A DNA stretch of 64,000 bases from Burkholderia ubonensis. Its GTDB lineage: Bacteria; Pseudomonadota; Gammaproteobacteria; Burkholderiales; Burkholderiaceae. Shown in pieces: positions 49,719 to 59,660 of the stretch. Location: assembly GCF_902833085.1 (NCBI RefSeq), contig NZ_CADFEB010000012.1, forward strand, positions 1 to 64,000. Reading direction: 5' to 3'. The position numbers were made by a program, and so were the translations under genes. The notes beneath the pieces are model-generated. The model did no database searches. It had not been told where the DNA came from and saw nothing but the letters and a program-made list of their open reading frames with translations. Positions within the stretch are counted from its first letter, which is position 1. Each line of letters starts with the position of its first letter.

Positions 49719-51368
49719 ATGCTCCGCCACCTCTCGATCCGCGACTTCGTCATCGTCGCCGCGCTCGATCTCGAATTCGACAGCGGCTTTACCGTCTTCT
49801 CCGGCGAGACCGGCGCCGGCAAATCGATCCTGATCGACGCGCTCGCGCTGGCGCTCGGCGAACGCGCCGACGCGAGCGTCGTGCGCACCGGCTGCGGCCG
49901 CGCCGACATCACCGCCGAATTCACCCAGCACGACCGCATCGCGCGCTGGCTCGACGAGCACGCGTTCGACGCCGAGGACACCGTGATGCTGCGCCGCGTG
50001 ATCGACGCGAACGGCCGCTCGCGCGCGTTCATCAACGGCACCAGCGCGACGCTCGCGCAACTGCGCGAAGTCGGCGAGATGCTCGTCGACATCCACGGCC
50101 AGCACGCGCACCAGTTGCTGATGCGGCCGGATGCGCAGCGCGAGCTGTTCGACACTCATGCCGGCCTCGTCGCCGACGCCGCGAACGTCGCGCGCGCGTG
50201 GCGCGTGTGGCGCGACGCGACCCAGGCGATCGACGCGGCGAAGGCGCACGAGCGCGAACTGCAGCTCGAACGCGAAAAGCTCGCGTGGCAGCTCGCCGAG
50301 CTCGACAAGCTCGCGCCGCAGCCCGGCGAATGGGACGAGGTCAGCAACGAGCACAAGCGCCTGTCGCATTCAGCGAACCTGTTCGACGGCGTGCAGGGCG
50401 CGCTCAACGCGCTGTCCGAAGCGGACGACGCGATGCTCGCGCAGCTCGGCGCGATCGTGTCGAAGCTGCGCAGCCTCGCCGACTACGATCCGGCGCTCGG
50501 CGATGCGCTCGCGTCGCTCGAGCCGGCCGAAATCCAGCTGCAGGAGGCCGTCTACTCGCTGTCGCACTACGTGCAGCGCCTCGATCTCGACCCGAACCGG
50601 CTCGCGCAGGTCGAAACGCGTCTCGACGCGCTGCATTCGACCGCCCGCAAATTCCGCCTGCCGCCCGACACGCTGCACGAGGAGCACGCGGCGCGGCGCG
50701 CGCAGCTGGCCGCGCTCGACGCCGCCGCCGACCTCGGCGCGCTGCACGCCGCGCAGGCCAAGGCGAGGGATGCGTACCTCGTCGACGCGCATCGCCTGTC
50801 GAAGGCGCGCGCGCAGGCGGCCAAGGCACTCGGCACGGCCGTGACCGCCGGCATGCAGGAGCTGTCGATGGCGGGCGGCAGCTTCGAGGTCGCGCTCGTG
50901 CCGCTCGCCGACGGCGGCCCGCACGGCCTCGAACAGGTCGAGTTCCGCGTCGCCGGACACCCGGGCGTGCCGCTGCGGCCGCTCGCGAAGGTCGCGTCGG
51001 GCGGTGAGCTCGCGCGGGTCAGCCTCGCGCTCGCGGTCATCGCGAGCGCCGCGAGCCCGACGCCGACGCTGATCTTCGACGAAGTCGATACGGGAATCGG
51101 CGGCGGCGTCGCCGAAGTGGTCGGCCGGCTGCTGCACCAGTTGGGCCGCGACCGGCAGGTGCTGTGCGTGACCCATCTGCCGCAGGTCGCGGCGCGCGGC
51201 GACCAGCACTTCCAGGTCGCGAAGGGCGCCGACGACAACGGCGGCACCGTGTCGACGGTCGTTCCGCTCGACAAGGCGAGCCGCGTCGAGGAAGTCGCGC
51301 GGATGCTCGGCGGGCTCGAGATCACGGCAACGACGCGCAAGCACGCGAAGGAAATGCTGGCGGCCTGA
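49719..51368 (+). CDS. recN: DNA repair protein RecN
   Basis: 549 aa, SMC-like. The N-terminal ATPase half has Walker A SGETGAGKSILIDALALALG and VDIHGQHAHQLLM. Two coiled-coil arms (about 160-360) follow. The C-terminal half has the ABC signature LAKVASGGELARVSLAL and Walker B LIFDEVDTGIGGGVAEVVGRLL, then VLCVTHLPQVAARGDQH. It acts early in double-strand-break repair. The nadK-recN order is typical of proteobacteria. Confidence 0.97.
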   Translation: MLRHLSIRDFVIVAALDLEFDSGFTVFSGETGAGKSILIDALALALGERADASVVRTGCGRADITAEFTQHDRIARWLDEHAFDAEDTVMLRRVIDANGRSRAFINGTSATLAQLREVGEMLVDIHGQHAHQLLMRPDAQRELFDTHAGLVADAANVARAWRVWRDATQAIDAAKAHERELQLEREKLAWQLAELDKLAPQPGEWDEVSNEHKRLSHSANLFDGVQGALNALSEADDAMLAQLGAIVSKLRSLADYDPALGDALASLEPAEIQLQEAVYSLSHYVQRLDLDPNRLAQVETRLDALHSTARKFRLPPDTLHEEHAARRAQLAALDAAADLGALHAAQAKARDAYLVDAHRLSKARAQAAKALGTAVTAGMQELSMAGGSFEVALVPLADGGPHGLEQVEFRVAGHPGVPLRPLAKVASGGELARVSLALAVIASAASPTPTLIFDEVDTGIGGGVAEVVGRLLHQLGRDRQVLCVTHLPQVAARGDQHFQVAKGADDNGGTVSTVVPLDKASRVEEVARMLGGLEITATTRKHAKEMLAA

Positions 51369-51499
51369 CTGGCCGCTCTTCCGCCGAAAGCGGTTGGGGC
51401 TTGGGGCTCGATCCCGGATTCAGCTTCGGCCTCGGGCCAGGATGACAAGCCGAGCGCTTCGACCGCTCTCCCCCGACCGCCGTCAAAGCCCTACCGCCG

Positions 51500-54301
51500 T
51501 CAGCCCGCAGTCCCTGCCACCCCGAACACCCGCTCCCACAACGCCGTCACCACCGCCCGCTCGTCGGCGACCATCGCCGGATCGACCCGCGCCTTCTCCA
51601 TCCCGTCGAGCCGCAGCTTGTGCTGCAGCTTCCGGTACGTGCGATAGGCCGCGCCGACGCGTTCGGCTTCCGCCTCGCTCATCAGCCCGAAGCGCGCGAC
51701 CTCGCGCAGCAGCGCGATGTTGCCGGTATTGCGAATCAGCTCCGGATCGCGCGACGCGTGCAGCAGCACCCAGTACTGGACGATGAACTCGATGTCCACC
51801 ATCCCGCCGCGGTCGTGCTTCAGGTCGAACAGCTCGCCGTGGTTCGGATGGCCGGCGAACACCTTGTCGCGCATGTCGACGATTTCCTTCGCGAGCACGG
51901 CCGCGTCGCGCGGCATCGTCAGCACCTGCTGGCGGATCGCCTCGAACGCCGCGCCGATCTGCGCGTCGCCCGCGCTGTAGCGCGCCCGCGTCAGCGCCTG
52001 GTGCTCCCAGACCCACGCGGTGTTCGCCGCGTCGCCCTCGCGCAGCTGGTAGCGGCGGAACGCGTCGAGATCGGTGACGAGCAGCCCGGCCTCGCCGTTC
52101 GGCCGCAGCCGCAGGTCGATGTCGAACAGCGCGCCCGCGCCGGTGGCCGTCGTCAGCCACGTGATCAGCCGCCGCGTGAACGTCGTGTAGACGTCCGCCG
52201 CGCGCTCGTCCGGGTCGTCGTACAGGAAAATCAGGTCGAGATCCGACGCATAGCCGAGCTCCTTGCCGCCCAGCTTGCCGTACGCGATCACCGCAAATTT
52301 CGGCACGTCGCAGTGGCGCTTCGCGAGCTGCGACCAGACGATCTCGATCGTCACGTCGAGCACCGCGTCGGCCAGCTCGGACAGGCGGTCGCTGATGTGC
52401 TCGACCGACAGCTGCCCGGCGAGATCGATCAGCAGGATGCGGAACACCTCCGCGTGCTGCGCGTGGCGCAGCAGGTCCATCTGCTGCTCGGGGCCGTCGG
52501 CCGCCGCGAGCCGCGCGCGCAGCGCATGCTTGAACGCGGGCCAGTCGAACGGGCTCGCGATCGCCTCGTCGTCGAGCAGCTCGTCGAGCAGCTGCGGATG
52601 CCGGATCAGGTAGCCGCCGCCCCAGCGCGTCGCGCCGAGCACCGACAGCACGCGGTCGAGCGCCGCCGGGTACTCGGTCAGCAGCGCGAGATAGACGCCG
52701 CGCCGGCTGACCGTCTCGAGCAGGTCGAACAGCCGCACGATCGTGTCGTCGCGGTGCGCGGCGTCGATCCGCGGCGCCGCCTCGAGCGCGCGCTGCGCGA
52801 CGCTGTCGAAGCGCTGGCGGCTCTTTTCCGCGAGGCCCGTGTAGCGCGACGACCGCCAGACCGCGCGCAGGCGCGTCAGCACGGCCTGCGGATCGCCGAA
52901 GCCGAGGCTTTCCAGACGGGCTGCCAGCGTATCGTCCGCACCGTCGTCGGCGAGCGCGCCGCTCCAGATCCAGGCCGCCTCGCTGTCGTCGGCGGCGCCG
53001 CATGGCCCGCCGCTGACCTTGTCCGCGAAGATCTGGTCGAACTGCGCCTCGACGAAGGTCCGGTGGCCGTCGAGCACCGTCATCAGCGCCGCATAGTCGG
53101 CCTGGCCGAGCGACGCCGCCAGCGCCGCGCGCTCGTCGGCGTCGACCGGCATCGCGTGCGTCTGCGCGTCGTTGCGGTATTGCAGCCGGTGCTCGAGCGT
53201 GCGCAGGAAGCGGTACGCGTCGGCGAGCCGCGCCTCGACGTCGTCGCCGATCAGCCCGCGCGCCTGCGCATGGCGCAGCACGGCGAGCGTCGGCCGCACG
53301 CGAAAGCCCGCGTCCTGGCCCCCGCGGATCAGCTGGAACACCTGCGCGCTGAATTCGATCTCGCGGATCCCGCCGCGCCCGAGCTTGATGTCGTCGGCCT
53401 TGTCCGGCCGCATCGACGCGCGGCGCGCGGCTTCCTGGCGGATCTGCTGGTGCAGCGAGCGGATCGCGCCGATCACGCCGAAATCGAGGTAGCGCCGGTA
53501 GACGAACGGCTTGACGATCGCGTCGAGCTGCGTCGCGAGCCGCCGGGCCGCGTCGCTCTGCCCTTCCGACACGAGCCGGCCCTTGATCCACGCATAGCGC
53601 TCCCACTCGCGCCCCTGCACGTAGAAATATTCCTCGAGCATCCCGATGCTGCACACGAGCGGCCCGGAATCGCCGTTCGGGCGCAGCCGCATGTCGACGC
53701 GGAACACGTAGCCGTCGGCCGTCACCTCCGACAGTACGCCGATCAGGCGCCGGCCGAGCCGCGTGAAGTATTCCTGCGTCGACAGCGCCGCGCGGGTGCC
53801 GCCCGTCGTCTCGCCGTCGTCCTCGTAGACGAAGATCAGGTCGATGTCGGACGACACGTTCAGCTCGCGCCCGCCCAGCTTGCCCATCCCGACCACGCCG
53901 AGCGCGACGCGCTGGCCGTCGGCGCCGCGCGGCTCGCCGTACAGCGCGTCGAGCTCGGCCGACAGCAGCGCGAGCGCGCGCTGCACGGCCACCTCGGCGA
54001 GATCGGTCATCGCGCCCGTGACCTCGGCGACGTCGGCAAGCCCGCGCAGGTCGCGCTCGGCGACCGCGCCGAACACCTCGGCGCGCAACTGGCGGAGTGC
54101 CTTCTTGAACTGGTCCTCGGTCGGCGCGGCCCCTGCGGCGAGCGCCGCGAGCAGCTCGTCGAGCCGCGTTTCGAGCTGCGCGCGGGACAAGGGCGCGGCC
54201 GCCCACGCGGCGATCCGGCCGGCGAGCGCGGGGCGCGCCGCGACCGCGCGCGCCAGATAGTGGGAATAGGACGTGCTGATCAGGGCTGAAGCGTCGGTCA
54301 T
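51500..54301 (-). CDS. glnE: Glutamine synthetase adenylyltransferase/deadenylylase GlnE
   Basis: 933 aa (E. coli 946). Two nucleotidyltransferase domains are visible: GVVGMGKLGGRELNVSSDID followed by LIF (N-terminal half, deadenylylating in E. coli) and VIAYGKLGGKELGYASDLD followed by LIF (C-terminal half, adenylylating). The conserved LRLRPNGDSGPL / LRLRPNGEAGLL repeats accompany them. It controls glutamine synthetase activity in response to PII. ATG 54301 gives MTDASALISTSYSHYLARA. Confidence 0.96.
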   Translation of the reverse strand: MTDASALISTSYSHYLARAVAARPALAGRIAAWAAAPLSRAQLETRLDELLAALAAGAAPTEDQFKKALRQLRAEVFGAVAERDLRGLADVAEVTGAMTDLAEVAVQRALALLSAELDALYGEPRGADGQRVALGVVGMGKLGGRELNVSSDIDLIFVYEDDGETTGGTRAALSTQEYFTRLGRRLIGVLSEVTADGYVFRVDMRLRPNGDSGPLVCSIGMLEEYFYVQGREWERYAWIKGRLVSEGQSDAARRLATQLDAIVKPFVYRRYLDFGVIGAIRSLHQQIRQEAARRASMRPDKADDIKLGRGGIREIEFSAQVFQLIRGGQDAGFRVRPTLAVLRHAQARGLIGDDVEARLADAYRFLRTLEHRLQYRNDAQTHAMPVDADERAALAASLGQADYAALMTVLDGHRTFVEAQFDQIFADKVSGGPCGAADDSEAAWIWSGALADDGADDTLAARLESLGFGDPQAVLTRLRAVWRSSRYTGLAEKSRQRFDSVAQRALEAAPRIDAAHRDDTIVRLFDLLETVSRRGVYLALLTEYPAALDRVLSVLGATRWGGGYLIRHPQLLDELLDDEAIASPFDWPAFKHALRARLAAADGPEQQMDLLRHAQHAEVFRILLIDLAGQLSVEHISDRLSELADAVLDVTIEIVWSQLAKRHCDVPKFAVIAYGKLGGKELGYASDLDLIFLYDDPDERAADVYTTFTRRLITWLTTATGAGALFDIDLRLRPNGEAGLLVTDLDAFRRYQLREGDAANTAWVWEHQALTRARYSAGDAQIGAAFEAIRQQVLTMPRDAAVLAKEIVDMRDKVFAGHPNHGELFDLKHDRGGMVDIEFIVQYWVLLHASRDPELIRNTGNIALLREVARFGLMSEAEAERVGAAYRTYRKLQHKLRLDGMEKARVDPAMVADERAVVTALWERVFGVAGTAG

Positions 54302-54488
54302 CGAGATGCGGGCCTTGCGCAAGAATCGGGCGACATGGGGAACGTGCACGCGCTGCCGCGAGCGCGGCAGGCGCACGATCGCGCGCCGGGAAGCCCGTGC
54401 CGCGCCGCCGCAACGGCCGCCGGCACGGACCCGTGTGATACATTTCAACGTCAGTTCGCAAACTACCACACCGCCGCCCGTCCGCCGC

Positions 54489-57400
54489 ATGTCCGACCGT
54501 CAGGAATCCGCCGTAGCAGTGCCCAAAGCGGGACCTCCGAAGCACGATCATCCGGTATTGCGCCGCGTGTTCAGGATCACGCTGGCGATCGGGGCGGGCA
54601 CCTACTTCGTCGCGTCGGGCGCATTCCTCGGGCTGCGCTACGTGCTGCTGCCCCGCGTCGACGATTACCGGCCGCGCATCGAGCGGTTCGTTTCCGACAA
54701 GCTCCACGCGCAGTTGTCGATCGGCAAGCTGGCGCCCCACTGGTCCGGCATGCAGCCCGGCGTCGAAGTCACCGGGCTGACGATCCGCGGCCGCGACGGC
54801 CGGGTCGCGCTGTCGGTGCCGCATGCGACCGCTGCGCTGTCCTGGTGGTCGCTGCTGCGCCTGTCGCCCGCGCTGTCGAGCCTGATCGTCGACCAGCCGG
54901 ACCTGGTCGTCGAGCGCACCGCGGACGGCGAGCTGTTCATCGCCGGGGTCGGCGTGCCGACCACCCACGGCGGCAACGACGACACGTTCAGCACCTGGCT
55001 TCTCAAGCAGGAAGCGATCGTGCTGCGCGGCGGCACGCTGCGCTGGCGCGACGCGCGGCACGACGCGCCGGAGCTCGCGCTGGCCGGGATCCGGCTCGCG
55101 GTGCTCAACGACGGGCGCGTCCACCGGGCGGCGCTGCAGGCGCCCGCGAACGGCACGCTGCTGCGCGGCCCGCTGGATTTCCGCGCGCGCTTCACGCACA
55201 AGGCGCTCGGGCCGGTGGGCAAGCCGACGAACTGGACCGGCGATGCGTACCTGTCGACCGGTCCCGTCGACCTGCCGACCCTCGCCCGCTACGTGAACAT
55301 GCCGTTCACGATGTACGCGGGCCGGATCGACAACGCGATCTGGGCGACCTTCCGGGACGGCCGCCTGCGCTCGGCGGGCGGCAACCTGCAGGGCGCGGAC
55401 GTCGCGCTGCGGGTGCGGCCGACGCAGCCGCGGCTCGACGTGCCGATCGCCCGCTTCGGCTGGGACATGACGATGGACCCCGGCCACGACTACTCGCTGC
55501 ACCTGTCGCGCTTTCACGCGGAGCTGGGCCAGCCGCCGCTGCCGGACGGCTCGCCGCTCGCCCGCTCGCTCGGCATGGCGACGCTCACCGCGCGCTACCG
55601 GGTGCCGTCCGCGAGCCAGGGGCAACTGATCAGCGTGGCCGGCGACCGCGTCGATCTCGGCATTCTCAGCGAATTCATCCGCGGGCTGCCGCTGCCGGCC
55701 CACCTGCGCAACGAGCTCGTGCGGGTCGACCCGCGCGGGATGGTGTCGAACTATCACATCGAGGTCGAGCGCGCGAAGCCGGCGAAGGCCGAGCTCGCCG
55801 AAGAAGAGAAGCGCACCGGCGCCGCACCGGTCGTCCGCTACCGCTTCCTCGGCGACCTGCAGGGCATCAGCTTCGCCGCGCAGGAGCCGCCGCCCGGCCT
55901 GTCCGCGCGCGGCCATCCGCGCGCCGGCTGGCCGGGAATCGAAAACCTGTGGGGCCGCGTCGACGCGACCGAGACGGGCGGCGTCGCGCATTTCGACACG
56001 GTCAACGCCGCGGTCACGGTGCCCGGCGAGTTCGACGAGCCGCGCCTCACGTTCGACCGGCTGCGCGGCAACGCGAAATGGGTCGTCACGCCGGCACCGG
56101 GCGAGAAGCACGCGCGCGTCGACGTGACGGTGCCCGACCTGCTCGTGTCGAACCCGGACGCCGAGATCGCGGTGTCCGGCAGCTACACGAACCCGGGCCA
56201 CGGCCGCGGCTCGCTCGACCTGCGCGCCGACTTCGCGCGCGCCGCGGTCGCGCGCATCCCGCGCTACCTGCCGACCGGCATGGCCGAGCACCTGCGCCAG
56301 TATCTCGGCCACGCGCTGCAGGCGGGACAGGTCACCAAGGGTGCGTCGATCGTCGCGCGCGGCCCGCTCGAGACGTTCCCGTACGAGCACGACCCGAGCG
56401 GCGGCGTGTTCCACATCGTCGCGCCGTTCACCGGCGGCAAGTTCGAGCCGACCCCGTTCCCGCCGCACACGCTCGCGAACGGCACGCAGAGCGTGTGGCC
56501 CGCACTCACCGGCATCGACGGCGTGTTCGAGCTCGAGCAGAACAAGCTGCGCTTCGACATCGCCCGCGCATCCTACAAGCAGGTCGCGCTGACGAAGGTC
56601 CGCGGCCGGATCGACGACCTCGGCCGCCCGGTCACGTCGCCGCTCGTGATCGAAGGCGACGCGCGCGGCCCGCTCGCCGACCTGATCGACTATGCGAACA
56701 ACAGCACGCTCGGCAGCCTGAGCGGCCACGTCGGCGAACGGATCGACGCGCAAGGGCCCGCGACGCTCGCGCTCAAGCTGACGATCCCGCAGCGGATCGC
56801 ACACCAGCACACGAGCGTCGAAGGCGCGCTCGCGTTCGGCGGCAACACGCTGTCGACCGACGGCGTGCCGCCGCTGTCCGCGCTGCGCGGCAGCGTGCGT
56901 TTCACGCAGTCCGGCGCGGCGCTCGACAACCTCTCCGCCCGCTTCCTCGGCGGCCCGGTGCGCGCGAACGGCAGCCTGACGTCGCACGGCCCGTACGCGT
57001 TCGACGTCGACGGCCGGCTCGCGCTCGACGCCGCGCGCGGCCTGAACCTGCACGGCCCCGCGGCCGCGCTGCTCGAGCACGTGGTCGGCGACGCGCCGTA
57101 CCGGATCGCCGTGCGCGGCACGCCGGGCCGCCTGCCCGACGTGACGGCCCACTCCGACCTGACGGGCGTCGCGCTGAACTTCCCGGCGCCGTTCGCGAAG
57201 CCCGCGGGCACACCGATGCCGTTCAGCTTCACGCTGCGGCCGGCGGCGCCGCAGACGGACGCGCGGCGCCTCGAGCACGCCGACCTGACGCTCGGCCCGA
57301 TCGCCGCGACCTACGTGCTCGACGCGACGCGCGGCCAGCCGCTGCGCGCGGTGCGCGGCGCGATGGGGATCCACCGGATGCCCGACGTGCCGCAGGAAGG

Positions 57401-58691
57401 CGTGAGCGCGGCCGTCGACGTCGGCGAGCTGGACGCCGACGCGTGGCTCGCGCTCGCGCACACGCTGCGCAGCCCGCAGCGCGCGCAGGAGCCGCAGGCG
57501 GCCGAACGCATCGATCTCGCGAGCTTCGCGCCGAAGCGCTTCGCGTTCCATTTCGGCACGCTGAAGCTGCTCAAGCGCAACTGGGAAAACGTGATCGTCG
57601 GCGCGTCGCACGTCGACGAGCTGTGGCAGGCGAACATCGCGTCGAACCAGGTGTCCGGCTACCTGTCGTGGGCGCCGGGCGGCGGCAACAACGGCGCGGG
57701 CGTGCTGAACGCGCGGCTCGCGAAGCTCGTGATTCCGCAGAGCGCCGAGCAGGACCTCGTCGGCCGCGCGATGAACCTGCCGACGCCGGCCGACCGCCCG
57801 ATTCCGTCGATCGACCTCGTCGTCGACGAAGTCGTCGAGCGAGGCCACGACATCGGCCGGCTGGTCGTCAACGCGCGCAACGTCGAGGAAGACGGCGTGC
57901 CGGTCTGGCAGCTCGACAAGCTGGAGCTGTCGAACCCGGCGGCGAAACTGACCGCGACCGGCAACTGGCGCACGTCGCGCCGGGCGCTCGCGCGCGGCGC
58001 CGACGAAGCCGATGCGCCGCGCCGCAGCGTGTTCGACTTCAAGCTCGACATCGACAATGCCGGCGCGCTGCTCGACCGCGTCGGCCTGCCCCGCACCGTC
58101 GGGGACGGCCACGGCACGCTGACCGGCAAGGTCGGCTGGCGCGGCGGCCCGACGGCGCTCGACTACCCGTCGCTCAACGGCCATCTCGCGCTCGAGCTCG
58201 AGCACGGCGAGATCCTGAAGGTCGATCCGGGCGCGGCGAAGCTGCTCGGCGTGCTGAGCCTGCAGAGCCTCGCGCGCTTCCTGACGCTCAATTTCCGCGA
58301 AGTCATCGGCAAGGGGCTGCCGTTCGAGAAGATCACCGGCACCGGCCAGATCACCAACGGCATCGCGCGCACCGACGATTTCGAGATGACGACGTCGCCC
58401 GCGAAGGTCACGCTGAAGGGCTCGGTCGACCTCGGCGCGGAGACGCAGGACCTGCGCGCGCACGTTGCGCCGAAGATCGGCGCCGGCACGGCGGCGATCG
58501 CGGCCGCGATCATCAACCCGCTGCTCGGCGTCGGCGTGCTGGCCGCGAACTACGCGCTGTCGGAAACGCTGTCGCGCGCGTTCGCGATCGACTACGCGAT
58601 CAACGGCTCGTGGGCGCATCCGCACATCGAGCGGGTGCGGGGCGATCAGGGTAAGATGAATCACGACGCGGCCGGCACGTCGAACCCCTGA
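54489..58691 (+). CDS. yhdP: YhdP-family AsmA-like giant envelope protein
   Basis: 1400 aa. A single N-terminal membrane helix (about 30-53, ITLAIGAGTYFVASGAFLGLRYVLL) is followed by a very long periplasmic beta-rich region of the DUF3971/AsmA type. The C-terminus holds the family's TIGR02099-like block LAKLVIPQSAEQD...GVLSLQSLARFLTLNFREVIGKGLPFEKITGTGQITNGIARTDDFEM. In E. coli YhdP, TamB and YdbH are bridge-like proteins for phospholipid transport to the outer membrane. It is divergent from glnE and followed by the amidase gene after 43 bp. Confidence 0.92.
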   Translation: MSDRQESAVAVPKAGPPKHDHPVLRRVFRITLAIGAGTYFVASGAFLGLRYVLLPRVDDYRPRIERFVSDKLHAQLSIGKLAPHWSGMQPGVEVTGLTIRGRDGRVALSVPHATAALSWWSLLRLSPALSSLIVDQPDLVVERTADGELFIAGVGVPTTHGGNDDTFSTWLLKQEAIVLRGGTLRWRDARHDAPELALAGIRLAVLNDGRVHRAALQAPANGTLLRGPLDFRARFTHKALGPVGKPTNWTGDAYLSTGPVDLPTLARYVNMPFTMYAGRIDNAIWATFRDGRLRSAGGNLQGADVALRVRPTQPRLDVPIARFGWDMTMDPGHDYSLHLSRFHAELGQPPLPDGSPLARSLGMATLTARYRVPSASQGQLISVAGDRVDLGILSEFIRGLPLPAHLRNELVRVDPRGMVSNYHIEVERAKPAKAELAEEEKRTGAAPVVRYRFLGDLQGISFAAQEPPPGLSARGHPRAGWPGIENLWGRVDATETGGVAHFDTVNAAVTVPGEFDEPRLTFDRLRGNAKWVVTPAPGEKHARVDVTVPDLLVSNPDAEIAVSGSYTNPGHGRGSLDLRADFARAAVARIPRYLPTGMAEHLRQYLGHALQAGQVTKGASIVARGPLETFPYEHDPSGGVFHIVAPFTGGKFEPTPFPPHTLANGTQSVWPALTGIDGVFELEQNKLRFDIARASYKQVALTKVRGRIDDLGRPVTSPLVIEGDARGPLADLIDYANNSTLGSLSGHVGERIDAQGPATLALKLTIPQRIAHQHTSVEGALAFGGNTLSTDGVPPLSALRGSVRFTQSGAALDNLSARFLGGPVRANGSLTSHGPYAFDVDGRLALDAARGLNLHGPAAALLEHVVGDAPYRIAVRGTPGRLPDVTAHSDLTGVALNFPAPFAKPAGTPMPFSFTLRPAAPQTDARRLEHADLTLGPIAATYVLDATRGQPLRAVRGAMGIHRMPDVPQEGVSAAVDVGELDADAWLALAHTLRSPQRAQEPQAAERIDLASFAPKRFAFHFGTLKLLKRNWENVIVGASHVDELWQANIASNQVSGYLSWAPGGGNNGAGVLNARLAKLVIPQSAEQDLVGRAMNLPTPADRPIPSIDLVVDEVVERGHDIGRLVVNARNVEEDGVPVWQLDKLELSNPAAKLTATGNWRTSRRALARGADEADAPRRSVFDFKLDIDNAGALLDRVGLPRTVGDGHGTLTGKVGWRGGPTALDYPSLNGHLALELEHGEILKVDPGAAKLLGVLSLQSLARFLTLNFREVIGKGLPFEKITGTGQITNGIARTDDFEMTTSPAKVTLKGSVDLGAETQDLRAHVAPKIGAGTAAIAAAIINPLLGVGVLAANYALSETLSRAFAIDYAINGSWAHPHIERVRGDQGKMNHDAAGTSNP

Positions 58692-58734
58692 GCCGCACGG
58701 GCCGCACCCCATTTATGACGCAACCGAACTCGCG

Positions 58735-59562
58735 ATGACCGACCCCGCCCTTTCCGCCACGCCCGTCCGGGTTGCCGCGCTGCAGATGGTGAGCACGCCG
58801 GACGTCGCGCGCAATCTCGCCGAGGCGCGCCGCCTGATCGCGGAGGCCGCCGGCGAAGGCGCGCAGTTCGTGCTGCTGCCCGAGTATTTCTGCTTCATGG
58901 GGCACCAGGACACCGACAAGCTCCCGCTCGCCGAAGCCTACCGGGACGGCCCGATCCAGCAGTTCCTCGCCGACGCCGCGCGCCGCCACGGCATCTGGGT
59001 GATCGGCGGCACGCTGCCGCTGAAGGCGCCGGAGCCGAACCGCGTGCTGAACACGACGCTCGTGTTCGATCCGTCCGGAACCGAGGCGGCCCGCTACGAC
59101 AAGATCCACCTGTTCAGCTTCGAGAAGGGCGACGAGTCGTTCGACGAGGCGCGCACGATCCGCCCGGGCGACACGGTCGTCACGTTCGACGCGCCGTTCG
59201 GCCGCGTCGGGCTGTCGGTCTGTTACGATCTGCGCTTTCCGGAGCTGTACCGCAAGATGGGCGACTGCGCGCTGGTCGTCGTGCCGTCGGCGTTCACCTA
59301 CACCACCGGCCGCGCGCACTGGGAAACGCTGCTGCGCGCGCGGGCGGTCGAGAACCAGTGCTACGTGCTCGCGGCCGCGCAGGGCGGCAGGCACGAGAAC
59401 GGCCGCCGCACCTGGGGTCACAGCATGCTGGTCGACCCGTGGGGCGAGATCGTCGCGGAGCGCGCCGAAGGCGCGAGCATCGTGACCGGCATGCTCGACC
59501 CGCAACGCATCGCGGACGTGCGCCAGAGCCTGCCCGCATGGCGGCACCGCGTGCTCGGCTGA
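58735..59562 (+). CDS. Nitrilase-superfamily amidase (Nit1-like)
   Basis: 275 aa. The Glu-Lys-Cys triad is visible in LLPEYFCFMG, YDKIHLFSFEKG and GLSVCYDLRFPELYRKMG. The sequence follows the Nit/deaminated-glutathione amidase branch, which repairs a side product of transaminases. The substrate is inferred from branch motifs only. It lies between yhdP and tldD, the usual beta-proteobacterial context. Confidence 0.9.
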   Translation: MTDPALSATPVRVAALQMVSTPDVARNLAEARRLIAEAAGEGAQFVLLPEYFCFMGHQDTDKLPLAEAYRDGPIQQFLADAARRHGIWVIGGTLPLKAPEPNRVLNTTLVFDPSGTEAARYDKIHLFSFEKGDESFDEARTIRPGDTVVTFDAPFGRVGLSVCYDLRFPELYRKMGDCALVVVPSAFTYTTGRAHWETLLRARAVENQCYVLAAAQGGRHENGRRTWGHSMLVDPWGEIVAERAEGASIVTGMLDPQRIADVRQSLPAWRHRVLG

Positions 59563-59660
59563 CGCCCGCCCTCACTGGCCTGCCCCTTGAAACCCCGGCC
59601 CGCGCGAACCATCTGCCCCTATCCGCACCCGACACTTTTTTGAGAAACCCCGATACCCGC

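Noticed and set aside
51483..58712. Very long open frame opposite glnE and yhdP (over 2400 codons)
   Set aside because: It is antisense to yhdP and partly out of frame with glnE; Arg/Ala/Val-rich composition is the usual shadow of GC-rich genes.
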